Shown in pieces: positions 42,483 to 51,020 of a stretch of 64,000 nucleotides of DNA. The DNA comes from an uncultured Microbacteriaceae bacterium (GTDB lineage Bacteria; Actinomycetota; Actinomycetes; Actinomycetales; Microbacteriaceae), in contig CANKXX010000002.1 in the NCBI GenBank assembly GCA_947487835.1, positions 248,001 to 312,000 of the forward strand, written 5' to 3'. Below the pieces are notes generated by a model. That model made no database searches. It was given only the letters and a program-made list of their open reading frames with translations, and was not told the DNA's origin. Position 1 is the stretch's first letter. Every line of letters starts with the position of its first letter. Both the position numbers and the translations under genes were made by a program.

Positions 42483-43847
42483 ATGTCACTCGCCATCGAC
42501 GGCCTGATCAGCGGCCTGGACACGACGTCCATGATCACGTCGCTCATGAAGATCGAGGCAGTCCCGCAGACGCTGCTGAAGAACAAGGTCACGAGCACCC
42601 AGAACTACATCTCGGCCCTGCAGGCCCTGAACACGAAGGTCGCGTCGCTCGGCGAGCTCGCGACCAAGACCGCCAAGCCCGAGTCGCTCCAGCTGCTCAC
42701 CGCGACGACGAGCGCGCCGTCCGTCACCGCGAAGACGGCCACCGGCGCCGTCCAGGGCGGCGTCGAGTTCCTCGTGGACAGGCTCGCCCAGAGCCAGCAG
42801 ACCGTCTCGCCCGTCCTGACCGAGTGGATGGACCGGCCTCCCGTGCTGACGTTCGTCGGCAAGGACGGCACGAGGACCGAGGTCACGGCCGCGTCCGCCT
42901 CGCTCGACGACGTCGTGAAGGCGGTCAACGCCTCCGGCGCCGGGGTCAGCGCGACGAAGGTCGACGCGGGCGGCGGGAGCTACCGCGTGCAGTTCACCGC
43001 CACCGAGACCGGCGCGGCGGGCGGCTTCGACGTCTATCGCGGCGCCCAGGGCGGTGCACCGAAGGCGAAGGACGCGCTGACCGCATCCGGTGGCGTCACC
43101 GTGCGCTCCGCGCAGGACGCCGCCGTCACCCTCTGGGCCGGCACCGCGGCGGCCCGCTCGGTCACCTCGCCGACCAACACGTTCGACGGGCTGCTCACCG
43201 GCGTGGCCGTGACCGTCACCGAGGTCTCCACCAAGCCCATCTCCGTCACCGTCGGCCGCGACGACGCCGGCATCGCCGGTGTCGCGAAGAGCCTCGTCGA
43301 CGGTCTCAACGCCATCTTCACCTCCGTCGAGAACCAGACGAAGGTGTCCACGACCACCAACTCCGCGGGCAACACCGTGACCACGGGCGGCGTCTTCTCG
43401 GGCGACAGCACCGTCCGCGACGTCGACCAGCGTCTCCTCTCGGCCGCCACGATGCCCGTCAACGGGCGCTCGCCGTCCTCGATCGGTATCTCGATCACGA
43501 AGACGGGCTCCATCGAGTACGACGCGGAGAAGTTCGCGACGGCGCTGAAGGACGACCCGGCCGGCACGCAGGCCATGGTTTCCGAGATCGCGTCGCGCGT
43601 CTCCACCGCGGCGAGCGCATCGTCGGACAAGTACACCGGGCAGATCACCATGAAGATCACCGGTCAGCAGTCCGAGGTCCGCGTGCTCGGCGACCAGGTC
43701 GAGGCCTGGGACCGCCGGCTCGACACCCGCCGCAGCACGCTCGAGCGCACCTACGCCGCCCTGGAGGTGGCGCTCAGCAACCTTAACTCCCAGTCCTCCT
43801 GGCTCTCGGGGCAGCTCGCCTCCCTCAACTCGGGAAGCTCCTCATGA
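42483..43847 (+). CDS. fliD: Flagellar filament cap protein FliD
   Basis: A 454-residue cap protein (HAP2). The N-terminal GLISGLDTTSMITSLMKIE and the C-terminal coiled region (QVEAWDRRLDTRRSTLERTY, ending NLNSQSSWLSGQLASLNSGS) are the family parts that form the terminal helices. It sits at the filament tip and directs flagellin folding. AAAGAGAAG precedes the ATG. Its last 33 bases are the start of a tandem duplication that carries on into the space before fliS. Confidence 0.93.
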   Translation: MSLAIDGLISGLDTTSMITSLMKIEAVPQTLLKNKVTSTQNYISALQALNTKVASLGELATKTAKPESLQLLTATTSAPSVTAKTATGAVQGGVEFLVDRLAQSQQTVSPVLTEWMDRPPVLTFVGKDGTRTEVTAASASLDDVVKAVNASGAGVSATKVDAGGGSYRVQFTATETGAAGGFDVYRGAQGGAPKAKDALTASGGVTVRSAQDAAVTLWAGTAAARSVTSPTNTFDGLLTGVAVTVTEVSTKPISVTVGRDDAGIAGVAKSLVDGLNAIFTSVENQTKVSTTTNSAGNTVTTGGVFSGDSTVRDVDQRLLSAATMPVNGRSPSSIGISITKTGSIEYDAEKFATALKDDPAGTQAMVSEIASRVSTAASASSDKYTGQITMKITGQQSEVRVLGDQVEAWDRRLDTRRSTLERTYAALEVALSNLNSQSSWLSGQLASLNSGSSS

Positions 43848-43928
43848 CCCTCGTGATCCTGACGTCCGGCACCCACGCTCGCCTCGACTCCCTCGCCTCC
43901 CTCGACTCCGGAAGCTCCTCATGACCCT
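43815..43928 (+). repeat. Tandem duplication at the fliD-fliS junction
   Basis: A 37-bp segment covering the end of fliD and the next start (43815-43851) is repeated at 43892-43928 with two mismatches, and similarity continues for about 25 bases with a short gap. The offset is 77 bp. The duplication creates the small frame at 43844-43924 and puts a second ATGA overlap in front of fliS. Confidence 0.9.
43844..43924 (+). CDS. 26-codon frame from the fliD-fliS duplication
   Basis: The frame begins at the ATGA overlapping the fliD stop and ends at an identical ATGA overlapping the fliS start. Its first residues (MTL) copy the FliS N-terminus and its last residues (LDSGSSS) copy the FliD C-terminus. 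It is a product of the tandem duplication, probably kept because it preserves translational coupling from fliD to fliS rather than for its peptide. Confidence 0.45.
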   Translation: MTLVILTSGTHARLDSLASLDSGSSS

Positions 43929-44352
43929 GATGACCGGCACCTACGCCCAGCGCTCGCAGTACAACCGCGACGCCATCCTCTCCGCGACCCCCGTGCGCCT
44001 GCTCACCATGCTGTACGACCGCCTGCTGCTCGACCTCGGTCGCGCCGAGGTCGCCCAGCTCGACGGCCGCTGGCCCGCCGCGTCCGAGAACCTCGTGCAC
44101 GCGCAGGCGATCGTCGCGGAGCTCATGTCGACGCTCAAGGTCGAGGTGTGGGACGGGGGAGAGGGGCTGCTCGCGCTGTACACGTACGCGTCCACGGCCC
44201 TCATCAACGCGAACATCCAGCGTGACGTCGCCCTCACCCGCGAGTGCATCGGGCTGCTCGAGCCGCTGCGCCAGGCGTGGCACGAGGCCGCCGCCCAGCT
44301 GCCCGCGTCCGCCCAGCAGACCGTCGGCGCCGGCACGCTCGGCGTCGCCTGA
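43921..44352 (+). CDS. fliS: Flagellin export chaperone FliS
   Basis: A 143-residue helical chaperone. The start YAQRSQYNRDAILSATPVRL, the LLTMLYDRLLLDL helix and LIVELMSTLKVE-like segment (AIVAELMSTL) are family features. It binds the flagellin C-terminus and prevents early polymerisation. Its start overlaps the small duplicated frame by 4 bases. Confidence 0.92.
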   Translation: MTLMTGTYAQRSQYNRDAILSATPVRLLTMLYDRLLLDLGRAEVAQLDGRWPAASENLVHAQAIVAELMSTLKVEVWDGGEGLLALYTYASTALINANIQRDVALTRECIGLLEPLRQAWHEAAAQLPASAQQTVGAGTLGVA

Positions 44353-44353
44353 C

Positions 44354-44731
44354 GTGCCGCCCGCACCCGACACCGCCCCCGACGCCGCGCCGATCGAGGG
44401 ACGACAGCACGACGCCTGGGTTGCCGCGCTCGACGAGCTCGAGCGCACCGCGGCGATGGCCGCGCACCCGTCGTTCCGCGGCACCGCCGGTGAACCGCAC
44501 GAGCCTGGCGAACCGGGTGAGCTCCTCGCCCCCTGGTCGCCGCCCGCCGGCATCGGGCCGCTCCCCGCGGCTCTCGCCGACCGCGCGACCCGCCTGCTTG
44601 GCGCGCAGCGGGACGCGGAAGCCCTGCTGCAGGGGGAGCGGGCGCGCGTCGCGCGCCACCTGGTGACCGTGCGCGCCGTCGACCCCGCACGCCCGGCCCG
44701 GGACTCCGTCTACCTCGACGTCCTCGGCTGA
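44354..44731 (+). CDS. Hypothetical flagellar-cluster protein, FliT-position
   Basis: A 125-residue protein beginning with GTG one base after the fliS stop. The first half is Ala/Pro-rich with one helix (HDAWVAALDELERTAAMAA); the second half has a helix ending RVARHLVTVRAVDP. No named domain is recognised. FliT chaperones commonly follow fliS, so an analogous helper role is possible, but the similarity is not convincing. It ends the fliD operon, 56 bases before the flgB promoter. Confidence 0.65.
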   Translation: MPPAPDTAPDAAPIEGRQHDAWVAALDELERTAAMAAHPSFRGTAGEPHEPGEPGELLAPWSPPAGIGPLPAALADRATRLLGAQRDAEALLQGERARVARHLVTVRAVDPARPARDSVYLDVLG

Positions 44732-44787
44732 CGGCGCCGCGTACAGCGCCCCGTACCCCCCGTTCGGGATTTCCCCTTCCGCTTCGC

Positions 44788-44815
44788 TAACCGACCGGCT
44801 GGCTGCAGCCGATAG
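44788..44815 (+). promoter_or_regulatory. Sigma-28-type promoter of the flgB operon
   Basis: TAAC (44788-44791), 16 bases, GCCGATAG (44808-44815). Boxes equal those of fliC and flgN, with one extra spacer base. It predicts a leader of about 70 nt for flgB. A basal-body operon under the late sigma factor would be unusual. Confidence 0.8.
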
Positions 44816-44893
44816 CACTCAGTGAGCATGGATCGCTCACTCCCTGGCCACGGATCGGCCGCACGTCCTTACTTCCTCTCGAAGCGAGCACCC

Positions 44894-45235
44894 ATGCTGG
44901 AATCCGTGACCTCGGCCGCGCTCACGAGCGCGCTCGATGGCCTGGCGCTCAGGCAGCGCACCATCGCCAACAACATCGCCAACGTCAACACGCCCGGCTA
45001 CACCGCCAAGCGCGTGCAGTTCGAGGACGCCCTCGCGACCTCCGTCCGCGCCGGCAGCGGTTCCGTCACCGCGACGACGGAGCGCTCGCTCGAGCCCACG
45101 CGCCTCGACGGCAACAACGTCAACCTCGACACCGAGACCCTGTCCAACGTCGACACCGTGCTGCGCTACCAGTTCGCCTCGCGCGCCGTCGAGGGCACCT
45201 TCTCCGGCGTCCGCACCGCGATGCGGACCAGCTGA
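44894..45235 (+). CDS. flgB: Flagellar basal-body rod protein FlgB
   Basis: A 113-residue proximal rod protein. The rod motif RQRTIANNIANVNTPGYTAK and the C-terminal VDTVLRYQFASRAVEG helix are present. ATG at 44894 is chosen for the conserved start of the domain; the longer upstream frame would begin inside the promoter. The ribosome binding site is weak (GAAGCGAG). First gene of the basal body-hook operon. Confidence 0.92.
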   Translation: MLESVTSAALTSALDGLALRQRTIANNIANVNTPGYTAKRVQFEDALATSVRAGSGSVTATTERSLEPTRLDGNNVNLDTETLSNVDTVLRYQFASRAVEGTFSGVRTAMRTS

Positions 45236-45627
45236 TGACCTTCGACGCCATCGGGATCGCCGGCTCCGGCCTCACCGTGCACCGTAAGTGGCTCGACGCG
45301 GTCTCCGACAACATCGCCAACGCGAACACCGCGAAGTCCACCGACGGCGCCGCGTTCCAGGCCCGCTACATCCTCGCCCAGGAGGGGGAGGGCACCACCG
45401 GCGCCTACGTCGCCGGCACGGAGTACGGCAGCGAGGCCGGCCGCGTCGTCTTCGAGCCCGACCACCCGCTCGCCGACGCCGAGGGCTACGTGCGCTACCC
45501 GGACATCGACCTCGGAGCCCAGATGGGCTCGCTCATCATGGCGCAGCGTGGCTACCAGGCGAACGCCGCGGTCGTGGACCGCGCCAAGGAGACCTACCAG
45601 GCAGCCCTGCAGATCGGACGCAACTGA
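45235..45627 (+). CDS. flgC: Flagellar basal-body rod protein FlgC
   Basis: A 130-residue rod protein. N-terminal [20 protein letters not shown] and [10 protein letters not shown]-terminal [20 protein letters not shown]. It forms part of the proximal rod with FlgB. Its ATG shares a base with the flgB stop (TGATG), as does its stop with the fliE start. Confidence 0.94.
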   Translation: MTFDAIGIAGSGLTVHRKWLDAVSDNIANANTAKSTDGAAFQARYILAQEGEGTTGAYVAGTEYGSEAGRVVFEPDHPLADAEGYVRYPDIDLGAQMGSLIMAQRGYQANAAVVDRAKETYQAALQIGRN

Positions 45628-45932
45628 TGCCCATCGCACCCATCGGATCGGTACTGCCCGTTACGGGTACCCAGGGCGTCGCGGGCACCGCCGCGACGAC
45701 CGGCACCGGCGGCTCCGGCTTCGCCACCGCCATGACCGGCGCCGTCGACGAGCTGCAGCAGCTGCAGAGCACGTCCAACGACCTCGCCGTCAAGGCGGTC
45801 ACCGGTGACCTCAACGACATCCACAACGCCACCATCGCGTCGACCCGCGCCCAGGTCACGCTCGAGCTCGTCGCCGCCGTGCGCAACAAGGGCGTCGACG
45901 CGTTCAACGAGATCATGAGGATGCAGGCCTGA
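45627..45932 (+). CDS. fliE: Flagellar hook-basal body complex protein FliE
   Basis: A 101-residue protein. The C-terminal [23 protein letters not shown] is the typical FliE end, and [20 protein letters not shown] precedes it. FliE joins the MS ring to the rod. ATG at 45627 overlaps the flgC stop; the longer frame upstream is a shadow. Confidence 0.92.
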   Translation: MPIAPIGSVLPVTGTQGVAGTAATTGTGGSGFATAMTGAVDELQQLQSTSNDLAVKAVTGDLNDIHNATIASTRAQVTLELVAAVRNKGVDAFNEIMRMQA

Positions 45933-47542
45933 TGCCCGCTCAGCTTCGCGGCATGTTCGGCCGCCTCGGCAACTCCATCCGCGAGTTCACCATCGCCCAG
46001 CGCACCATCGCGCTCCTCGGCGTCGCCGTGCTCGTGCTCGGCTCTGTCGCCCTCGCCTCCTGGGCCGCCAAGCCCTCGTACACCCCGCTGTTCTCGGGCC
46101 TCGCCCCGGCGGACGCGAACACCATCGTCGAGCAGCTGCGCACCGACGGCGTGCCCTACGAGCTCACGAGCGGCGGATCCACGATCCTCGTCCCCGAGGA
46201 GAGCGTCTACGACCAGCGCCTCAAGGCCGCGGCCGCCGGCCTTCCGACCTCCGACAGCGGCGGCTACTCGCTGCTCGACAGCATGGGCGTCACCTCGTCC
46301 GAGTTCCAGCAGTCGGTGACCTACAAGCGCGCCCTCGAGGGCGAGCTCGCCACGACCATCGGCGCCCTCGACGGAGTCAAGACCGCCTCGGTGCGGCTCG
46401 CCATGCCCGAGGAGACGGTGTTCGTCTCCGAGAAGGCCGACCCCACCGCATCGGTGTTCATCGAGACCGACCAGGGCGTCACACTGAACGCCGACCAGGT
46501 CCAGGCCATCGTGCACCTCACCTCCGCCTCCATCGAGGACATGAAGCCCACCGACGTCGCCGTGATCGACGCCGCGGGCACCGTGCTCTCCGCGGTCGGC
46601 GCCGGCGCGACCGGCAGCACCGCCAAGCAGGCGACGGACTACGAGGACCGGGTGCGCGGCTCGGTGCAGGCCATGCTCGACCGCGTGGTCGGCGCGGGCA
46701 ACGCCACCGTCGTCGTCGCCGCCGACATGAGCCAGGAGTCAGGCGAGCGGGTGGAGGAGACCTTCACCACGCCCGAGGGCGCCCCGGCGCTGAACGAGAC
46801 CACCCAGACGGAGGACTACACCGGAGCGGGCGGCACCGCCGCGGGCGTGCTCGGCCCGGACAACATCGCCGTGCCGAACGGCGGCAACGGCGACGGCACC
46901 TTCGCCTCCGAGTCCACGACCAAGAACAACGCCGTGAACAAGATCACCGAGTCCACGACCATCCCGGCCGGCACCGTGGCGCGCCAGACCGTGTCCGTGG
47001 CCGTCAACAGGGCCGCCGCGGGCGGGCTCAACGTGAACACCGTGTCCGACCTCGTGGCGTCCGCCGCGGGCATCGACGCCACCCGCGGCGACGCCGTGAC
47101 CGTCGAGGTCGTCGACTTCAACACCGACGCCGCCGCCGACGCGAAGGCCGCCATCGCCGCGGCCGAGGCCCAGGCCGCCGCCGAGGCGCAGGGCGCGCTC
47201 CTGCGCACCGCCGTCATCACGCTCGGCGTCGTCGCGGTGCTCATCACCTCGCTCATCCTCATCGCGAAGCGCTCCCGCAAGCAGAGCCGCGAGGAGGTCG
47301 ACCTCGGTGTCCTCGCGAACGCGCCGACCACCTGGGATGCCGCCGCCGTGCCGCTCGCGATCAACGACCCCGGCACCGCGCTCCCGATCGAGACGGTCGC
47401 GCTGCCCACCCCGCCGGCCCTGCCGGCCGAGCCGCTGCCGATCGACCAGAAGCGCGCCGACATCGACGCTCTCGCCGAGCGCGACCCGCAGAAGACCGCT
47501 GACTTCCTGCGCAGCCTGATGGACGAGAGGCAGCCCGTATGA
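45932..47542 (+). CDS. fliF: Flagellar MS-ring protein FliF
   Basis: A 536-residue membrane protein. Transmembrane helices lie at about 22-44 and 426-446. Ring-building motifs between them include YTPLFSGLAPADANTIVEQL and a long variable loop around 290-340. The C-terminal cytoplasmic part binds FliG. It nucleates the export apparatus in the membrane. It begins at the fliE stop (TGATG) and its end overlaps the fliG start (ATGA). Confidence 0.95.
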   Translation: MPAQLRGMFGRLGNSIREFTIAQRTIALLGVAVLVLGSVALASWAAKPSYTPLFSGLAPADANTIVEQLRTDGVPYELTSGGSTILVPEESVYDQRLKAAAAGLPTSDSGGYSLLDSMGVTSSEFQQSVTYKRALEGELATTIGALDGVKTASVRLAMPEETVFVSEKADPTASVFIETDQGVTLNADQVQAIVHLTSASIEDMKPTDVAVIDAAGTVLSAVGAGATGSTAKQATDYEDRVRGSVQAMLDRVVGAGNATVVVAADMSQESGERVEETFTTPEGAPALNETTQTEDYTGAGGTAAGVLGPDNIAVPNGGNGDGTFASESTTKNNAVNKITESTTIPAGTVARQTVSVAVNRAAAGGLNVNTVSDLVASAAGIDATRGDAVTVEVVDFNTDAAADAKAAIAAAEAQAAAEAQGALLRTAVITLGVVAVLITSLILIAKRSRKQSREEVDLGVLANAPTTWDAAAVPLAINDPGTALPIETVALPTPPALPAEPLPIDQKRADIDALAERDPQKTADFLRSLMDERQPV

Positions 47543-48561
47543 GCGCCACCGCCATCGCCGGCCTGAGCGGGGCGCAGAAGGTCGCCGTCATCCTCATGCA
47601 GATGGACCAGGCCCGCGCGGCCCAGGTGATGCAGCAGTTCTCCGAGGTCGAGGCCGAGGAGATCACCGCGGAGATCGTGCGGCTGCGCCGCGTCGACTCG
47701 GCCGTCGCCGACAGCGCGGTCGCCGAGTTCCACGAGATCGCCATGAGCGGCAAGCGGCAGAGCCGCGGCGGCCGCGACATCGCCGTCGGCCTGCTCGAGG
47801 CGTCCTTCGGCTCCGAGCGCGCCGCGGGCGTCATGGACCGCCTCGCGTCCTCGATGGCCGGCAAGTCCTTCGAGTTCCTCGCCGAGGTCGAGCCCGGTCA
47901 GCTCCGGACCCTCCTCGACGGCGAGCTGCCGCAGACCATCGCGCTCGTGCTCGCCCACCTGCGCGCCGACCGCGCGTCCGCCGTGATGGCCGGGCTCGAC
48001 GGCCCGCTGCGCACCGACGTCGCCCAGTGCATCGCCACCATGGGCACCGCCACGCCCGAGTCGGTCAATATCGTCGCGTCCGCGCTGAAGGTGCGGGCGG
48101 GTGCGGTCGTGACCCCGCGCGAGCCCGTCGAGGTGGTCGGTGGCATCCAGCCGCTCGTCGACATCATCAACCGGTCCGACAGCTCCACCGAGCGCTCGCT
48201 GCTCGAGGGGCTCGAGGAGCGCGACCCCCGGCTCGCCGAGGAGGTGCGCTCGCGCATGCTCACGTTCGAGGACCTGGTGAAGCTCGAGGCCCGCGACATC
48301 CAGCAGGTGCTGCGCGGCATCGACTCCGCCATGCTCGCGCTCGCCATGAAGGGCGCGCCGGAGGCCGTCGTCGCGGCCATCCGCAGCAACGTCTCCGAGC
48401 GCAACCGCGAGCTGCTGGACGACGAGATCTCGTCGATGGGCCCTGTGCGCCTGTCGCAGGTCGAGGAGGCCCGCGCCGAGGTCGTGCGCTCGATCCGGTC
48501 GCTCGCGGCCGAGGGGACCATCACGGTCCAGCGGGGGGACGAGGACGCGTATGTCGACTGA
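47539..48561 (+). CDS. fliG: Flagellar motor switch protein FliG
   Basis: A 340-residue rotor protein in the usual three domains. The C-terminal torque domain contains MLTFEDLVKLEARDIQQVLRG and DEISSMGPVRLSQVEEA. Charged torque-helix residues are present in that last segment, so it should work with a MotA/MotB stator, though those genes are not in the window. Overlaps fliF by 4 and fliH by 11 bases. Confidence 0.95.
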   Translation: MSATAIAGLSGAQKVAVILMQMDQARAAQVMQQFSEVEAEEITAEIVRLRRVDSAVADSAVAEFHEIAMSGKRQSRGGRDIAVGLLEASFGSERAAGVMDRLASSMAGKSFEFLAEVEPGQLRTLLDGELPQTIALVLAHLRADRASAVMAGLDGPLRTDVAQCIATMGTATPESVNIVASALKVRAGAVVTPREPVEVVGGIQPLVDIINRSDSSTERSLLEGLEERDPRLAEEVRSRMLTFEDLVKLEARDIQQVLRGIDSAMLALAMKGAPEAVVAAIRSNVSERNRELLDDEISSMGPVRLSQVEEARAEVVRSIRSLAAEGTITVQRGDEDAYVD

Positions 48562-49264
48562 GACGGTGTTCTCGCGCATGGCGTTCCCCGCGCTCCGAGA
48601 CGACAGCCGCGCCGCCGCCGAGGCCCGCGGTGTCGCCCAGGGGCACGCCGCCGGCTACGCGGCCGGCCTGCGCGCCGCGGCGGCCGAGATCGCGGAGCGC
48701 GACGCGCGCCGCGACGCCGAGCACGTCGCCGCCCTGCGTGCGGCCGAGGCCCGGACCGAGCGCGCGCTGAGCGCGCTGGCCGCCGCCACCCGCGCCCTCG
48801 ACGAGCGCGCGCTGCCGCTGGTGTCGGAGGCCGAGGAGTCGATCGTGACCCTCGCCGTGCAGCTCGCCGAGGCCCTCGTGGGCCAGGAGCTGAGCGTCGC
48901 CGAGGCGGCCGCCCGGCTCGCGGTCGAGCGCGTGCTCGCCGTGGCCGGACCCGAGTCAGTGCGCGCCGTGCGGCTCAACCCGGGCGACCTCGCCGCCCTC
49001 GACGAGAACGTGCGTCGCCGCTCCCGCGTGACCCTCGTCGCGGACCCGACGCTCGCCTCGGGCGACGCCGTGGCCGACCTCGACGACGGCTTCCTCGACG
49101 CGCGCGTCAGCACCGCCATGGCCCGGGTGCGCGAGGCGCTCCTGCTCTCCGCCGGCACCGGCACCACCTCCGCCGACCCGGCGGCCGTTCCTTCTTCTTC
49201 TTCTTCTTCCGCGTACTCCGCATCCGTCCCGAGCGCCACGACCCTGAAGGGAGCGAACTCATGA
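48551..49264 (+). CDS. fliH: Flagellar export ATPase regulator FliH
   Basis: A 237-residue protein with a basic N-terminus, a long Ala/Glu/Arg-rich coiled region (about 20-100), a FliH domain (LAVQLAEALVGQELSVAEAA) and a C-terminal disordered tail. The tail holds seven consecutive serines encoded by a TTC/TCT-repeat tract at about 49192-49211. It binds FliI and holds it at the export gate. Overlaps both neighbours. Confidence 0.88.
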   Translation: MSTETVFSRMAFPALRDDSRAAAEARGVAQGHAAGYAAGLRAAAAEIAERDARRDAEHVAALRAAEARTERALSALAAATRALDERALPLVSEAEESIVTLAVQLAEALVGQELSVAEAAARLAVERVLAVAGPESVRAVRLNPGDLAALDENVRRRSRVTLVADPTLASGDAVADLDDGFLDARVSTAMARVREALLLSAGTGTTSADPAAVPSSSSSSAYSASVPSATTLKGANS

Positions 49265-50589
49265 CCATGGTCTGGACCCCGCGCCCCACGGCCGTCTCCT
49301 CGGCGCTCACCGCGGCCCGCCCCGAGCGCGTCGGCGTCGTGTCGTCGATCGTCGGCCTCGGCGCCGTCGTCCGCGGCCTGGACGCGGCCATCGGCGACAT
49401 CGTCACCATCGGCGCCGGCGCCGGGGTCGACGCGGAGGTCGTCGCCACGACCCCTGACGGCGTCCGCTGCATGCCGCTCGGACGCATGGCCGGCGTGAGC
49501 GCCGGAGCCCCCGCGCGCTCCAAGGGCTCGCCCATCCTCGTCCCCACCGGCCGCGGGTTGTTCGGCCGCGTGCTCGACGGCCTCGGCCGCCCGATCGACG
49601 GCAAGGGCCCGCTCGAGGTCGACGCCCTGGTCCCGCTCGACCACGAGACCCCGAACTCCATGCAGCGCGCCCGCATCGACACGCCGCTCCAGCTCGGCGT
49701 GCGCGTGCTCGACACCATGACCACCGTCGGCCGCGGTCAGCGCCTCGGCCTGTTCGCCGGATCCGGCGTCGGCAAGTCGTCGCTGCTGTCGATGATCGCC
49801 CGCGGCACCGACGCCGAGGTGTCCGTCGTCGCCCTGGTGGGGGAGCGCGGCCGCGAGGTGCGCGAGTTCCTCGAGGACGACCTCGGACCCGAGGGCCTCG
49901 CGCGCTCCATCGTCGTCGTGTCCACCTCGGACGAGCCGGCCATGATGCGCCTGCGCGCCGCCTTCGTCGCCACCCGCATCGCCGAGTCCTTCCGCGACGG
50001 CGGCTCCGACGTCGTGCTCATGATGGACTCGCTGACCCGCGTGGCCATGGCGCAGCGCGAGATCGGCCTCTCCGTGGGCGAGCCGCCCGCGACCCGCGGC
50101 TACCCGCCGTCGACCTTCTCCGTGCTCGCCCAGCTGCTCGAGCGCGCCGGCACGGACCGGACCGGCTCCGTCACCGGCATGTACACCGTGCTCGTGGACG
50201 GCGACGACCACAACGAGCCGATCGCCGACGCCGCGCGCTCCATCCTCGACGGCCACGTCGTGCTCGACCGCAAGCTCGCCGTCGTGGGCCACTTCCCGTC
50301 CGTCGACGTGCTCGGCTCCGTCTCGCGCGTCGCCTCCAAGGTGCTGCCGCGCGAGCAGACCGCCATGGCCACGAGCCTGCGGAGCGTGCTCGCCGCGCGT
50401 CGCACCGCCCAGGACCTGCTCGACGTCGGCGCCTACCAGCGCGGCACCAACCCGCTCGTCGACGCCGCCGTGGACAACGAGGCCGCCATCAACGCGTTCC
50501 TCCGCCAGCGGATGGACGACGGCACGTCGTCCGCCGACGCCTGGCAGCGCCTCGCCGCGCTCTGCCGCACGCTGGGGGTGGCCGCATGA
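49261..50589 (+). CDS. fliI: Flagellum-specific ATPase FliI
   Basis: A 442-residue hexameric ATPase of the F1-beta type. Walker A GLFAGSGVGKSSLL, Walker B VVLMMDSLTRVA, and YPPSTFSVLAQLLERAG are in place. It energises unfolding of export substrates. Overlaps fliH by 4 bases (ATGA) and fliJ by 4 bases. Confidence 0.97.
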   Translation: MTMVWTPRPTAVSSALTAARPERVGVVSSIVGLGAVVRGLDAAIGDIVTIGAGAGVDAEVVATTPDGVRCMPLGRMAGVSAGAPARSKGSPILVPTGRGLFGRVLDGLGRPIDGKGPLEVDALVPLDHETPNSMQRARIDTPLQLGVRVLDTMTTVGRGQRLGLFAGSGVGKSSLLSMIARGTDAEVSVVALVGERGREVREFLEDDLGPEGLARSIVVVSTSDEPAMMRLRAAFVATRIAESFRDGGSDVVLMMDSLTRVAMAQREIGLSVGEPPATRGYPPSTFSVLAQLLERAGTDRTGSVTGMYTVLVDGDDHNEPIADAARSILDGHVVLDRKLAVVGHFPSVDVLGSVSRVASKVLPREQTAMATSLRSVLAARRTAQDLLDVGAYQRGTNPLVDAAVDNEAAINAFLRQRMDDGTSSADAWQRLAALCRTLGVAA

Positions 50590-51020
50590 GCCGCAGCTTC
50601 CCGCTCGCCGGTCTGCTCCGGCTCCGCCACGCCCAGCAGGACGAGGCGGGCAGCGCCCTTGCGTCCGCGAACGCCCGGCTCGCCGAGGCGACGGCTCGCC
50701 GCGCCCGCACGGCCGCCGTGCTGACGGGGGAGCCCGTAGCCATCACGGACTCCGCCACGCTCTTCGCGGTGAGTGCCGCCCGCGCATCCACCCGCGGCAT
50801 GCTCGCCGAGCTCGACGCCATGGCCGCGTCGCGCCGCGCGGAGGCCGATAGCGCGCAGGCCGCCTTCAACGCCGCCCGCACCCGATCCATCGGCCTCGAG
50901 AAGCTCGAGGTCAAGCACATCGAGCGCGTGCTGACCGAGGACGCCCGGGCCGAGCAGCTCGTGCTCGACGAGGTCGCGTCGACCGCGTGGCACCGCACCT
51001 CCCCGGAGGCGACCCGATGA
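50586..51020 (+). CDS. fliJ: Flagellar export protein FliJ
   Basis: A 144-residue antiparallel coiled-coil protein (FPLAGLLRLRHAQQDEAGSAL, then LGRIELEK-like LEKLEVKHIERVLTEDARAE). FliJ is the stalk inside the FliI hexamer and a chaperone escort. Identified by helix pattern and position between fliI and the peptidoglycan hydrolase gene, since its sequence is poorly conserved. Confidence 0.82.
   Translation: MSRSFPLAGLLRLRHAQQDEAGSALASANARLAEATARRARTAAVLTGEPVAITDSATLFAVSAARASTRGMLAELDAMAASRRAEADSAQAAFNAARTRSIGLEKLEVKHIERVLTEDARAEQLVLDEVASTAWHRTSPEATR

Noticed and set aside
44736-44893. An extended FlgB N-terminus from the upstream ATG at 44822
   Set aside because: It would add 24 non-conserved residues and start only 7 bases after the promoter -10 box; the rod-protein domain starts at 44894.
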